Of a stretch of DNA of 64,000 nt, positions 38,088-50,790 are shown piece by piece. The notes beneath the pieces are model-generated. The model did no database searches. It worked only from the letters and a program-made list of their open reading frames with translations, and had not been told where the DNA came from. This DNA is from Deltaproteobacteria bacterium (lineage in GTDB: Bacteria > Desulfobacterota > GWC2-55-46 > UBA9637): NCBI GenBank assembly GCA_030690165.1, contig JAUYHF010000041.1, forward strand, positions 1 through 64,000, in the 5' to 3' direction. How positions within the stretch are numbered: position 1 is the stretch's first letter; the number at the start of each line of letters is the position of its first letter. The translations under genes were made by a program, and so were the position numbers.

Positions 38088-39168
38088 TTAATCCTTTATC
38101 AACGAAAAAAGCGGCACGGCTTGTTATGTCAACAACCGAACCTAATTCATTACTTTTTACAAAATTTTCGTCTATCTCGAACAATTCTTTTGCAAGTTGG
38201 TCAAAAGCAATGGTTGTCCTTTTATTGATTAAATCCGTCCTGGCTGAAATGAGTTCTGATTTTATATCATGAGATGTCCTTTCTATAATCTTGGACCAAA
38301 ACATGTCCTTCGTATCGTTTATGTATCTTCGTGTATCCGCATCAGCTATTACAATCCTTTCCGGAGCTGCTTTTATAGCCCATTTCAGGAATAGATTAGT
38401 CTCGTGGAGATTTAAAGGGGTTGTAAGATATTTTAACCAGGTCTTTGTTTTATTTCTCTTGATCAACTCTTCCGCAAAGGCGATGGTTTTGTTTATATCA
38501 AGTCCCATAATTTTCTTGTAAGTCTCAGGCTCAAACCCAACTATGGAAATAGTTACTGCGCTGAATAAATTCTCAAGCATTTCAAGCATGTCAAGGCTTA
38601 CATTTCCATTGGTAACCAATATGATTTTCAGTTCAGGATATCTACTTTTAAGGCCATACAGCCATTTGATAGACTCTTTCTGAATTAAAACTTCACCGCC
38701 TTGCACCATCAAATTTTCGGGACGACAAAGGTCAATAAATTTTGCTAAGGATTCATAATTGTCATATTTCCCATGCCATGACGGGGAATCTACGCAACAC
38801 ATCGCGCATGATGCCTGACAAGCCAAGGAAAGTTCCGCGATTACAAGTTTGACTTTCATGCTATCGGATGGCAATAATTTTCGGAACCTGGCGCGTGAAC
38901 AACCGCAATAAGCGTTGAATCGTTCTAATTTCTTCTGTATATCAACATCATCAATGCGGCCTATCTTCATGGTATTGATACCCCAAACTTGGCAACACGG
39001 ATATACTTCCCCTTGAGTGTTGACAAACATCTCTTTGAAATGACATGCAGTTTTGGGGCCGGTTGATCTTAAATATGCAAATAGAAAACGCGCTCTCCAT
39101 GCCACAGCGCCAACGAGAGGGGTTCGCTTAATTAATTCTTTGAATGCATATAAGTTCTTCTTAAACAT
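38077..39168 (-). CDS. Radical SAM protein with N-terminal SPASM-like cysteines
   Basis: The 363-residue protein starts at ATG 39168. The radical SAM motif is CQASCAMC (about residue 115). Ahead of it lies a SPASM-like cluster (ACHFKEMFVNTQGEVYPCC, IGRIDD, then CGC), which in most relatives comes after the core. The order is therefore reversed. The C-terminal part has no further cysteine cluster. The function is unknown; it overlaps the flippase by 11 bp, so it belongs to the glycan operon. Local DNA is AT-rich, which hints at transfer. Confidence 0.78.
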   Translation of the reverse strand: MFKKNLYAFKELIKRTPLVGAVAWRARFLFAYLRSTGPKTACHFKEMFVNTQGEVYPCCQVWGINTMKIGRIDDVDIQKKLERFNAYCGCSRARFRKLLPSDSMKVKLVIAELSLACQASCAMCCVDSPSWHGKYDNYESLAKFIDLCRPENLMVQGGEVLIQKESIKWLYGLKSRYPELKIILVTNGNVSLDMLEMLENLFSAVTISIVGFEPETYKKIMGLDINKTIAFAEELIKRNKTKTWLKYLTTPLNLHETNLFLKWAIKAAPERIVIADADTRRYINDTKDMFWSKIIERTSHDIKSELISARTDLINKRTTIAFDQLAKELFEIDENFVKSNELGSVVDITSRAAFFVDKGLNDL

Positions 39169-39185
39169 GCAAAACTCCAAGAATG

Positions 39186-40313
39186 TTAATAACCAAAAGG
39201 GTAACGCCCTTCTTTGAAATTTAACACGTCCGGCGTAAGACTATATTTAACTCCGTCCATGTAATGAGTGCACTTCTTGCAAATTTCGGGCAAATTTTCC
39301 GTGCCAAAAGAGGATCTGATTTTTTTATACTTTTCGCTATTCCAGATCTCTTTCAAAGTTTCTTTCCTGCAATCACCTATTGTCAATTCAGGAGAAATTG
39401 CTTCGTTCATACAGGAACAGGCAACTGCCAGCCCGGAGGAAGTTATACCCAGTCCTATATAAAAAACGAAACAGGGGTTCAATTTAGCCTGCGAGGGAAT
39501 GTTTTCTCTAAAAATTGCGCCTGCCGGCAAATCTTCTTCGCCTACGGTTCCACCCCAATTGGAATAAACATTATCAATCGTAATGTCAATTCCCAACTTT
39601 TTAAATTCTTTGAAATCAGGGCTTTTAAACACTTCGGACTTTTTAGCCACTCTAAGAATCAATCCAAGAACGTATGCCGGTTTTATTGTATTCCTTAACT
39701 TTACGAAATTGACGATATTTGATTTAACTTTCTCGTATTTATCCACCCCGTACATTTTATGGTAGGATTCTCTTGTTAGCCCTCCGATACTGAAATGCAT
39801 GATATCCGTATTGTTAATAAAATAACCCCAATCATCCTTAATTCTATCTAGTGCAATGCCATTTGTCACGACGGTGATTGTGCCTATCTTGGGATATCTT
39901 CTCGCTATTTCTATCCTTTCCAGACATTTTGAGTCTAAAAAAAAGTCCCCGTTAATCGGAGAAAAATCAAGCGACCCTCCGCCCATTTCCGAATATTCCC
40001 TGATTATCTTTTCATATAACTCCAGCGACATTTCTTCTTTTTTTCTATTGTTTTTTTTTGGGTAAGAACAAAAACAACATCTTGCATTGCAAATGTTAAT
40101 GGTTTCTATATTTAAGCTGAAAGGCCTTTTATTTATAAGTTCCTCGAATCTCTTGTTTCTTTTCAAAAAAATATGCTTGATTCTGGCAATAATTCTGCCG
40201 ATCCTAAACTCCTTTACCAGTATTTTGGCGAAGATAAAGTTGTAATACTTGCATAATGCAGTAAGCTCCTCTAAGTATGCAAAATTTATAAAAGCCATAA
40301 ACCCTTTTGCCAT
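39186..40313 (-). CDS. Radical SAM/SPASM-domain protein
   Basis: The 375-residue protein has the core motif CNARCCFC in ETINICNARCCFCSYPKK. Later cysteines (LNPCFVF, VACSC, EICKKCTHY) form a C-terminal SPASM-type auxiliary cluster. It is preceded by about 55 residues with a hydrophobic start that may contact the membrane. It is similar in kind to peptide- or sugar-modifying SPASM enzymes, but the substrate is unknown. It has the usual domain order, in contrast to its neighbour at 38077. Confidence 0.82.
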   Translation of the reverse strand: MAKGFMAFINFAYLEELTALCKYYNFIFAKILVKEFRIGRIIARIKHIFLKRNKRFEELINKRPFSLNIETINICNARCCFCSYPKKNNRKKEEMSLELYEKIIREYSEMGGGSLDFSPINGDFFLDSKCLERIEIARRYPKIGTITVVTNGIALDRIKDDWGYFINNTDIMHFSIGGLTRESYHKMYGVDKYEKVKSNIVNFVKLRNTIKPAYVLGLILRVAKKSEVFKSPDFKEFKKLGIDITIDNVYSNWGGTVGEEDLPAGAIFRENIPSQAKLNPCFVFYIGLGITSSGLAVACSCMNEAISPELTIGDCRKETLKEIWNSEKYKKIRSSFGTENLPEICKKCTHYMDGVKYSLTPDVLNFKEGRYPFGY

Positions 40314-40327
40314 TTTTGCTTTCCCAC

Positions 40328-41764
40328 CTATCTCTTTATTTTTCTTAACACTTTCGTTAAGACAAAATAAAATCCGAACTGTTTAAAGTTTCTGTATAGC
40401 AGGAATATCCGCATCTTTGCAAGGTGAAATACCTTCCCAAAGACAAAAATGATAAGCGAACGGTAGAGTTTGTATTTGACGGCCTCGCTCGCGATTTTTT
40501 TCAGACTGCCGAACTCAAACCAGTATGTCGCCATGTTCGACATAAGCCATGCCTTGACCCTGTCTTCCACCGGAAACTGCGCGGTAAAAGCCGGCGGAAT
40601 TTGGTAATTGCCCTGCGGGTCGATGAGGGTGGAAAAATTGCGTAGTTCGCCCACGCTTCCGTTTTTTCCATACCACGCGCGCACATCGGTTCCGGGCCAC
40701 GGCACGCACATGTTCCAAAAGGCATAATCGGCTTTATGAGTTTTCGCGAATTGCAGCGATGCCATGTGACGCTCAAGGTTGTCTTCGGGAAGCCCTATGA
40801 CAAAGCACATGCCGAGCGTAAGCCCGTGTTTTTTGATTAACCTCGCGGCCCCGGCTATTTTTTCAAGCGTCTCCCCCTTGTGTGTCAGTTCAAATACCTC
40901 TGGGTGTCCGCTTTCCACGCCAAGGCAGATGTTCTGTCCGCCCGCTGACACGTAAAGTTCAATCATCTCCTCGTCAATCAGGTCCGCGCGCACATTGTCC
41001 ACCGTGAGTTGGCAATGAAGGTCAGCATCTTTAAACATCTTCAAAAATTCTTTAAAACGATTCTTGTTTATGGTCGGGACATCATCGGTAATGCTTATTG
41101 TCCTTATGTTCGGGTATCTTTTTTTTGCCTCGACAATCTGCCTCACGCAAAGCGAGAGGTCTCTTAATCTTACCTTTCTTCCAGCCACCATTTTTACGTT
41201 GCAGAACGAGCAGTCAAAGGGACAACCCCTGCTTAACTGTATCTGGTAGTCGGATAGAAATTCGTTTCCATAGGCTATGTCCAGATTAACCGCCGGGATT
41301 TCCTGTGGGGAAGGCAGCGTGCAATCTATTGAAACCGGTGTTTCCCCCTTTTTTGCCGTTGCCACGAGGTCTTTTATAATCCCCTCGGCCTCGCCGCGCA
41401 CCGTGTAGCTGACCCGGCGATCGGAGCCAAAATCGTCGGGAAACATGATAAAATGGGGACCTCCAAGTATTATGGGCGCAGCAGTGGAGTCAGATACCCT
41501 TTCTATTATAGATAGGCATTCGTCATAAACATACGTAAATACGGTTATTCCGATTACATCGGGCTTGAAACTTTCGATCACCTCTTCTATTTCGGGGACT
41601 CTGATTTTTCCTCTGAGCCCCCTTAAAAAAGCGTAATCCATTACCACCACTTCATGACCGTGATGCTTCAGCATACCGCCAAGAAGGGTTTGCCCCATGT
41701 GCATGCGACCCACGGTGAAGTAATCATTTTTGCAGGGGTTTATAAAAAGCACGCGTTTTCTCAT
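40328..41764 (-). CDS. B12-binding radical SAM protein
   Basis: The 478-residue protein starts at ATG 41764; a TTG seven codons upstream is less likely. The N-terminal cobalamin-binding-like domain includes LGGMLKHHGHEVVVMDYAF and IILGGPHFIMFP. The radical SAM motif is CPFDCSFC in LSRGCPFDCSFCNVK. It is a second member of this class in the locus, and the two are only distantly alike. Radical C-methylation of a sugar or lipid carrier is possible but not shown. Confidence 0.85.
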   Translation of the reverse strand: MRKRVLFINPCKNDYFTVGRMHMGQTLLGGMLKHHGHEVVVMDYAFLRGLRGKIRVPEIEEVIESFKPDVIGITVFTYVYDECLSIIERVSDSTAAPIILGGPHFIMFPDDFGSDRRVSYTVRGEAEGIIKDLVATAKKGETPVSIDCTLPSPQEIPAVNLDIAYGNEFLSDYQIQLSRGCPFDCSFCNVKMVAGRKVRLRDLSLCVRQIVEAKKRYPNIRTISITDDVPTINKNRFKEFLKMFKDADLHCQLTVDNVRADLIDEEMIELYVSAGGQNICLGVESGHPEVFELTHKGETLEKIAGAARLIKKHGLTLGMCFVIGLPEDNLERHMASLQFAKTHKADYAFWNMCVPWPGTDVRAWYGKNGSVGELRNFSTLIDPQGNYQIPPAFTAQFPVEDRVKAWLMSNMATYWFEFGSLKKIASEAVKYKLYRSLIIFVFGKVFHLAKMRIFLLYRNFKQFGFYFVLTKVLRKIKR

Positions 41765-41867
41765 CGCCTGTAACTTCCGTACCAAATCTATCGTCTTCCT
41801 TAATCCAACATTAAAAACAAAAAAATCTTATAACCTTCTGTGCTTTAGCAGTAGTCATATATTGTTT

Positions 41868-42557
41868 TTATATCCATCCTTTAATCCAGTAGATACCTAA
41901 CCCCATAAACTCCCATATAGTCTCATCAAATAAGCGCAACCTATCCATAGCTCCCACCCTGTAGATAGTGTAATTTGGGGCATGCGCGGGCATAAAATTT
42001 AAGCCCATCTTTTTTGCAATTCTTGCAACCCTGTACATGTGAGTACCGGATGACACAAGAAGGCTCGTCTTTAAATTATTCTCTTTCATTAAAAACATTG
42101 CCTTTTTTATATTCTCATATGTATGAGTTGATGTTTTTTCTATTATTATATCATTTTCATCAGTACCCAGTCTAACAGCGAGATCCTTCATTACCATAGA
42201 ATCTATTGTGCTAATTCTGGAATCATCAGAAGATTCTGCAAATGCATCTGTGAACTTCCTTGTGGTAGAATTAATTGAGCTCCCAACTATCATCAATTTT
42301 GGCGCATAGCCCATCTTAAAGAGGTTTATACCTTGTAATATTCTCTCATTAGATGATGTTGTAAGCGTTCCACCCTGATATGCACCTCCTGCCAAAACAA
42401 TAATTACATCCGCCTTTTTATAAGTTGGCTCAATCTCAAGCAAATTGGCTAACTGGTTAGACACGGGTGTAAACATTATTATCAATGCACCTGTAGTAAA
42501 TGCTGCACAGAAATACTTAACCGCCCTAAAAATATATTTTATAAAACTGTCGAACAT
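41868..42557 (-). CDS. YdcF/SanA-like DUF218 membrane protein
   Basis: The 229-residue protein has one N-terminal membrane helix (YFCAAFTTGALIIMFTPVS). Its DUF218 domain contains ADVIIVLAGGAYQGG, SNERILQGINLFKMGYAPKL, the acidic EKTSTHTYENIKKA and LLVSSGTHMYRVA. The family includes ElyC and SanA, linked to envelope carrier-lipid recycling and vancomycin resistance. It directly abuts the dehydratase gene (no gap), so it is probably translated with it. Confidence 0.85.
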   Translation of the reverse strand: MFDSFIKYIFRAVKYFCAAFTTGALIIMFTPVSNQLANLLEIEPTYKKADVIIVLAGGAYQGGTLTTSSNERILQGINLFKMGYAPKLMIVGSSINSTTRKFTDAFAESSDDSRISTIDSMVMKDLAVRLGTDENDIIIEKTSTHTYENIKKAMFLMKENNLKTSLLVSSGTHMYRVARIAKKMGLNFMPAHAPNYTIYRVGAMDRLRLFDETIWEFMGLGIYWIKGWI

Positions 42558-43532
42558 CTATGCCTGCCTGTTTTTTAGACTTTCAATATCTGCTTTTACC
42601 ATTATCTCCACCATATCTTTAAATGACACATTGGGTTTCCAGCCAAGTTTTTCCATAGCCTTTTTAGGATTTCCAACAAGTATCGTTTCTTCTGGTAATC
42701 TTACCAGTGCTGGGTCTATTACAACATAATCCTTCCAGTTTAACCCTGCATATTCAAATGCCGTTTCAACAAAATATTTAACTGTATGTGTCCTTCCTGT
42801 TGCAATTACATAATCATCAGGGATGTCCTGCTGTAACATTAGCCACATTGCTTTTACATAATCTTCTGCAAAACCCCAATCCCTCTTTGCATCTAGACTG
42901 CCAAGCCTAATTTCTTTCTGGAGCCCAAGTTTTATTGCAGCAGCGCCATTTGCAATCTTTCTCGTAACATATTCCATATCCCTCCGTGGAGATTCATGGT
43001 TAAATAGTATTCCCGAACATGCAAACATATTATATTTTTCTCTGTAATTTTTTGTTAACCAGTATGCGTAAACCTTTGCTGCACCGTAAGGATTTCTCGG
43101 ATTGAACGGTGTTTTTTCATCCTGAGGTGATTTTTTTGCATTGCCAAACATCTCGGAAGATGACGCCTGATAAAATCTTGCATCGGATTTAAACTTTCTG
43201 ATGGATTCAAGCAATCTTGCCACACCTGTGGCATTTATATCTGCAGTCAGCACAGGATGTTCCCATGAAAGCGGTATGAATGACTGCGATGCAAGGTTGT
43301 AAATCTCATCAGGTCTTGCCTTCTTTATTGCCTCATCAATTGATGACTGGTCTGTCAAGTCCCCCTGCACAAAAGAAATCCTATCTTTGACATGCTTTAT
43401 TCTCTCAAAGTTTTCAAAACCAGAACGTCTTACAAACCCATATACTTCATAGCCTTTTCCCAACAATAGCTCAACAAGATATGAGCCGTCCTGTCCTGCT
43501 ATGCCTGTTATTAAAGCCCTTTTTTTATTCAT
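42558..43532 (-). CDS. GDP-mannose 4,6-dehydratase homologue (second copy)
   Basis: The 324-residue short-chain dehydrogenase has the NAD(P) motif TGIAGQDGSYLVELLLGKG. Catalytic SSSEMFG and YGAAK are present, with NHESPRR and RDWGFAEDYV typical of Gmd. It differs clearly from the 348-residue copy at 45619, for example NLASQSFIPLSW against the other protein's [11 protein letters not shown]. It may have a related activity, such as making GDP-4-keto-6-deoxymannose for another sugar or acting as a 4-reductase (Rmd-like). Confidence 0.85.
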   Translation of the reverse strand: MNKKRALITGIAGQDGSYLVELLLGKGYEVYGFVRRSGFENFERIKHVKDRISFVQGDLTDQSSIDEAIKKARPDEIYNLASQSFIPLSWEHPVLTADINATGVARLLESIRKFKSDARFYQASSSEMFGNAKKSPQDEKTPFNPRNPYGAAKVYAYWLTKNYREKYNMFACSGILFNHESPRRDMEYVTRKIANGAAAIKLGLQKEIRLGSLDAKRDWGFAEDYVKAMWLMLQQDIPDDYVIATGRTHTVKYFVETAFEYAGLNWKDYVVIDPALVRLPEETILVGNPKKAMEKLGWKPNVSFKDMVEIMVKADIESLKNRQA

Positions 43533-43533
43533 A

Positions 43534-46657
<3,124 letters not shown>

Positions 46658-46665
<8 letters not shown>

Positions 46666-47878
46666 GGGCTTCTCCTTTATATATATTATTTATGACTTCA
46701 TAATATTTATTCACAGCAATGTTTCTGTCATAAAACCTCATAAATGCGTCCCTCCCGTTTTTCCCCATTCTTATCCGCATCTCTGGATTTTCGTATAATT
46801 CAAATATCTTGTTATGTAAATTATTTGCGTCCTCAACAATGCCGCAGTTATTTTGTTTTATTATAGAGGCGATTTCACTATCCTGTGCGCATACGGCTAT
46901 AACAGGCTTCCCAACCGCAAGGCAGCTATAAAATTTACTTGGGACAACCTTGCCTTCCGCAGATTTTTTAATGGATACAAGAGAGACATCGCAGGCATTC
47001 AGGCTGTACAACAATTCCTTTCTTGGCTGGTATGGTAAAAATACGACATTAGGCAAACCCTTTTCTGCAACAAAATCTTCCATCCCCTTTTTTTCAGTGC
47101 CGCCTCCTATAAAAAGGAAGGCAATATTTTTTTTATCTCTTAATTTATCCATTGCAGACTTTATCGGCTCAAATTCATGGACAACCGTCATATTCCCTGA
47201 ATATAAAACAATAAATTTCCCTTCCAGATTATATTTTTTTATAAATGGATTTTTGTCTTTATCCAGAGGATATATCTCTTTGCCATCTGACCAGTTGTGT
47301 ATAACCTCTATCTTTTTTTCATCAACACCATTTTTGATAAGTCCCTTTTTCATGGCATCGCCCAAAACAATAATCTTATCCGCTTTTTTGTAAATCCATT
47401 TTGATATGGCCTCCAATGTCTTTAATATTAAATTATTTTTTACAAGCCCAATATCCCTTACAACATCAGGATATAAATCCTGAACGCAAAATATAAATTT
47501 CGAACCCTTTACACTTTTTAGCAAAACCCCTATAAATGCAATGTAAGGCGGGGTTGACAGCGCCATAACCACATCGTGTCGCTGCAAAAAGACAGTCTTC
47601 AGCATCGCGGATATATAAAATGTAAGCCAATTTGGTATGCGGTAGATTAAATATTTTGTAGAGAATCTCGTATTGAAGACCCTGATAATATCTATGCCAT
47701 TATATCTTTCTCTCTTTGGGGCATCATAATCAAAACCCTCAAGATTGTAGCTCGGCCTTCCTGTCAGGACAGTTACATCAATACCCTTTTTTACCAAATC
47801 CTCTGCCAGGTCTGTCATAAGCTGGCCTGTTGGCGCTATCTCAGGATAAAAGTGCTGGTTTATTATAAGAATCTTCAT
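46658..47878 (-). CDS. Glycosyltransferase family 4, WcaI/WbuB-like
   Basis: The 406-residue GT-B enzyme opens [19 protein letters not shown], a signature of the WcaI/WbuB group that adds fucose or FucNAc in colanic acid and O26 antigens. The C-terminal half has [20 protein letters not shown] and [15 protein letters not shown]. With gmd and fcl directly downstream, a fucosyltransferase is the best guess. It is the first gene of the glycan operon. Confidence 0.88.
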
Positions 47879-47907
47879 CCGGGAAACTGTCTGTTTTTCC
47901 GCTAACC

Positions 47908-48423
47908 TTATGGTCTTGTTTTTAAAGGCTCCAAAACTGTAATCAAATCCTTTATCTCCTCAAATTTTTCCTTGCCTATACCGGCCAATTTAATCTCCCC
48001 TATTTTCTTAAAGCCTTTATTTTTCTTTCTATATTCAATAACAGCGTTGGCATCCTTTTCAGATATTCCAGGAAGGGAAAGTAGCGCCGGGGTTGTAGCC
48101 GTATTGATGTCCATAAAAACCCTGAGGTCGCTTTTCCCTGTTGTGGTCAGGTGTTCCCTTGTTTTATTAAAGACTGCATCCCCTATCCCCTTGACCCTCT
48201 TCATCTGTTCAATAGCCTTAAACCCTCCCAACTCTTCCCGATACTTTACTATTCTGTGGCTTGTCTTTTCTCCAATACCCGGCAAAAGTGAAAAATCCTG
48301 CTTGGATGCCTCATTGATATTGAGTTTTCCTGTTATAACCTTACGTGTCTCTTCAGCAACGGCGGCCCCTGCAACCATCATAAAAAAGGTTATAAATATA
48401 ACTATTAATATCTTTTTAACCAT
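47908..48423 (-). CDS. Secreted ComEA-like protein with two HhH units
   Basis: The 171-residue protein has a signal peptide (MVKKILIVIFITFFMMVAGA). Two ComEA-type helix-hairpin-helix modules follow: LNINEASKQDFSLLPGIGEK with VKGIGDAVF, and DINTATTPALLSLPGISEKD with LAGIGKEKF. ComEA binds incoming DNA in the periplasm during natural transformation. Two modules in one protein is longer than the minimal ComEA. No other competence genes are in view. Confidence 0.85.
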   Translation of the reverse strand: MVKKILIVIFITFFMMVAGAAVAEETRKVITGKLNINEASKQDFSLLPGIGEKTSHRIVKYREELGGFKAIEQMKRVKGIGDAVFNKTREHLTTTGKSDLRVFMDINTATTPALLSLPGISEKDANAVIEYRKKNKGFKKIGEIKLAGIGKEKFEEIKDLITVLEPLKTRP

Positions 48424-48552
48424 GCTTAATCCCTCCTTATTTGCAGGTTCAGTGTCTATTATTAAAATAACACTGAAACGAAAACCTTGTCAAGAAATTC
48501 AGTCAGGTTTTGCCCTTGATGTATTTTCCCAAATATGTTAACAAGCTTTACC

Positions 48553-48612
48553 ATCACACCTTCCCCCTGTCCCCCTCCGTGAGGGGGATAAAGGGGGAGG
48601 GTGCGGGGGTTG
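48553..48612. repeat. CCCCCTCC...GGAGGGGG hairpin repeat upstream of tldD
   Basis: CCCCCTCC-GTGA-GGGGGA forms the inner hairpin. CCTTCCCCCTG and AAGGGGGAGGG form outer arms. It belongs to the C/G-rich repeat group and lies 19 bp before the tldD start, on the other side of a divergent gene pair. Confidence 0.78.
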
Positions 48613-48631
48613 CATTATTTTTGGAGGGACT

Positions 48632-50038
48632 ATGGATTTTATCATGGATTTTGACCCGTTTAAGATTCTAAAAAAGGCATTGAAAATGGGCGGCGATTTT
48701 GCAGACATCTATATAGAGGAGACGGTCAATACATCCATAATCTGCGAAGAGAATAAAATTGAGAAGGTCATATCAGGAAGGGATAGGGGATTGGGGCTTC
48801 GGGTTATCTTTGATTTTAAGACAGCCTATGCATATACGAATGATTTAACAGAAAAAGGGCTTCTGGAACTGGCAGATGTGGTAAGCAAGGCTGTAAAAGA
48901 TGGAAAGGCAATCCCCCCTAACCCCACCTTTAACAAAGGGGGGGGTAAGAAGGATATAGCACAAGGTTTTTCCATAAAAACTCCGTCTTCCGGTGTTGAC
49001 CTTTCAAAAAAGGTTCTTCTGGTTAAAAAGGCAGATTCGTTTGCAAGGGGTTTTGATAAAAAGATCGGCCAGGTAAAGGCGGTATATGGCGACGGTTTCA
49101 GGCAGATGGCTGTTGTAAACTCTTTGGGCCAATGGCTTGAGGAAAACAGGACATGGATTTTGTTTTTGGTTCAGGTTGTTGCAAGGGAAGGGAATGTTGT
49201 GCAGACAGGTTATGAATCTGTCGGCGGTGTTATGGGCTTGGAGATATTTGAGGAAAATCCTCCGGAAAAGGTTGCTGAAACAGCCGCAAAGAGGGCCATT
49301 CTCATGCTCAGGGCAAGGAAGGCGTCGGGGGGGAAGATGCCTGTTGTTTTATCCAGCGAGGCAGGCGGCACTATGATTCACGAGGCTGTTGGCCACGGCC
49401 TTGAGGCAGACCTGGCACAGCAGGGCCTTTCAGTATATTCAGGAAAGGTTGGGGCAAAGATTGCCTCTCCTTTAATAACCGTAATAGACGATGCAACTAT
49501 TCCATATAAAAGAGGTTCATTTTTCTTTGACGATGAGGGAAGTCTGGGTCAGAAGACTATCCTTGTAGAAAACGGGGTCTTGAAAAACTATATGTATGAC
49601 CGTCTCTCTGCAATGAAGGACGGCTGTAAATCCACAGGCAACGGCAGGCGGGGGTCTTATCACCACAGGCCAATACCGAGGATGACAAACACAATGATTG
49701 CGCCGGGCAAATCAAGTCCGGATGAAATCATAAAGTCCCTTGAAAAAGGGCTTTTTGTAAAAAAGATGGGCGGCGGCCAGGTGAATACAGTCAACGGCGA
49801 TTTTGTGTTTGAGGTTACAGAAGGCTACTTAATAGAAAAAGGAAAGATTGGAGAGCCTGTAAGAGGCGCAACCCTTACAGGGAGCGGCCCTGAGATATTA
49901 AAAAACATAGACATGGTCGGCTTTGACCTCGGCTTCGGGATAGGCACATGCGGAAAGGATGCGCAGGGTGTGCCGGTTTCAGATGCCCAGCCCACACTGC
50001 GCATACCGGAGATTGTTGTAGGCGGAGAGGTAAAATAA
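48632..50038 (+). CDS. tldD: TldD metalloprotease (TldD/TldE system)
   Basis: The 468-residue catalytic subunit of the TldD/E protease processes modified peptides and antitoxins. The zinc motif HEAVGHGLEAD is in GTMIHEAVGHGLEAD. GSFFFDDEG, DRLSAMKDGCKSTGNGRR and RMTNTMIAPGKSSPDEI are the usual TldD blocks. A tldE/pmbA partner is not adjacent. Residues about 93-106 (AIPPNPTFNKGGGK) come from a palindromic DNA repeat and stand in a variable region between helices. A GGAGGG site precedes the ATG. Confidence 0.94.
   Translation: MDFIMDFDPFKILKKALKMGGDFADIYIEETVNTSIICEENKIEKVISGRDRGLGLRVIFDFKTAYAYTNDLTEKGLLELADVVSKAVKDGKAIPPNPTFNKGGGKKDIAQGFSIKTPSSGVDLSKKVLLVKKADSFARGFDKKIGQVKAVYGDGFRQMAVVNSLGQWLEENRTWILFLVQVVAREGNVVQTGYESVGGVMGLEIFEENPPEKVAETAAKRAILMLRARKASGGKMPVVLSSEAGGTMIHEAVGHGLEADLAQQGLSVYSGKVGAKIASPLITVIDDATIPYKRGSFFFDDEGSLGQKTILVENGVLKNYMYDRLSAMKDGCKSTGNGRRGSYHHRPIPRMTNTMIAPGKSSPDEIIKSLEKGLFVKKMGGGQVNTVNGDFVFEVTEGYLIEKGKIGEPVRGATLTGSGPEILKNIDMVGFDLGFGIGTCGKDAQGVPVSDAQPTLRIPEIVVGGEVK
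48910..48946. repeat. AATCCCC-type repeat inside the tldD reading frame
   Basis: AATCCCCCCTAACCCC is followed by CCTTT-AAC-AAAGG and GGGGGG. The C-rich and G-rich arms pair, and the left end AATCCCC matches the family at 12314 and 21730. It stays in frame and adds a Pro/Gly-rich loop. Confidence 0.8.
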
Positions 50039-50043
50039 TAAAG

Positions 50044-50107
50044 AACCACAGTGTCAGAGTATCAGGGTAAAAACTTTGACACTGTGGTTCTTTGACACTT
50101 TGACTCT
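50044..50107. repeat. GACTCT/AGAGTC-family inverted repeat after tldD
   Basis: AACCACAGTGTC (50044-50055) pairs perfectly with GACACTGTGGTT (50078-50089), and TTTGACACTTTGACTCTT follows. It can also serve as a transcript end between the convergent tldD and the gene at 50115. Same family as 9721 and 29654. Confidence 0.78.
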
Positions 50108-50114
50108 TACTAAC

Positions 50115-50519
50115 TCACTCAATGGTAAGAGCGCCTTCTTCCAGAATTACCTCGTACCTGTATCCGCCTCCAAAATCCCTATCTGCGGCCAGCACACCGG
50201 TTGCAAGAATGATATCACCAACCTTTGCATTCTGTTGTGTAGTGACTGTAATATCATTAGTTCCTTGTTTGCCGCTGCCATCCTGCAGGTGAACCCAGTT
50301 CTTTCCACTGATGCCTGTATTAATTTTTACTGCCTTGCCGCGGACAGCGACCTTCTTGCCATTTAGCTCAGCCTTTTTGGCATACAGCTCTTCAACCGTA
50401 TATCCGCCTTTTGCCTTTGTAATCGCGCCTTTTTCAGCAGCCAGGGAATCTTTATTCAAACCAGCTGCAATGAAAATAGCCAATAGTAAGGCCGTGATGC
50501 TTAATAAATAGACTCTCAT
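50115..50519 (-). CDS. Small secreted OB-fold-like protein
   Basis: The 134-residue protein starts at ATG 50519 behind AAGGAGGAT. After a signal peptide (VYLLSITALLLAIFIAAGL) comes a beta-rich domain: YTVEELYAKKAELNGKKVAV, RGKAVKINTGISGKNWVHL, DITVTTQQNAKVGDIILATG. The pattern matches secreted nucleic-acid-binding-like OB domains of the NrfJ type seen near cytochrome and nitrite genes. Its function is unknown. Confidence 0.72.
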   Translation of the reverse strand: MRVYLLSITALLLAIFIAAGLNKDSLAAEKGAITKAKGGYTVEELYAKKAELNGKKVAVRGKAVKINTGISGKNWVHLQDGSGKQGTNDITVTTQQNAKVGDIILATGVLAADRDFGGGYRYEVILEEGALTIE

Positions 50520-50790
50520 TTGTATCCTCCTTATGTTTTTTACCGGGTTAGAGAGACATTTTATAAAGGAGAAAAATCCCATTTGCAGGCACGATGCAGA
50601 AAAGATGGGTTTGACCCTTTTTCCCATGACATTCTAACGAGGCTTATATGTTTTTTAAAATAACACGCTTCAACCAACTAATCAATCTATTTCTCTCCAT
50701 ATATGGAGGATTTAAAATCTATACTTTTTAACGGGGTTTACAGATGAGGCCTTCTATGGTAAGAATTATATACTTATAAAATATATTTTT

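Noticed and set aside
31642-41764. Radical SAM genes as a RiPP (peptide maturation) cluster
   Set aside because: No small precursor peptide gene, leader-binding domain or peptidase was seen next to them; the glycan context is stronger.
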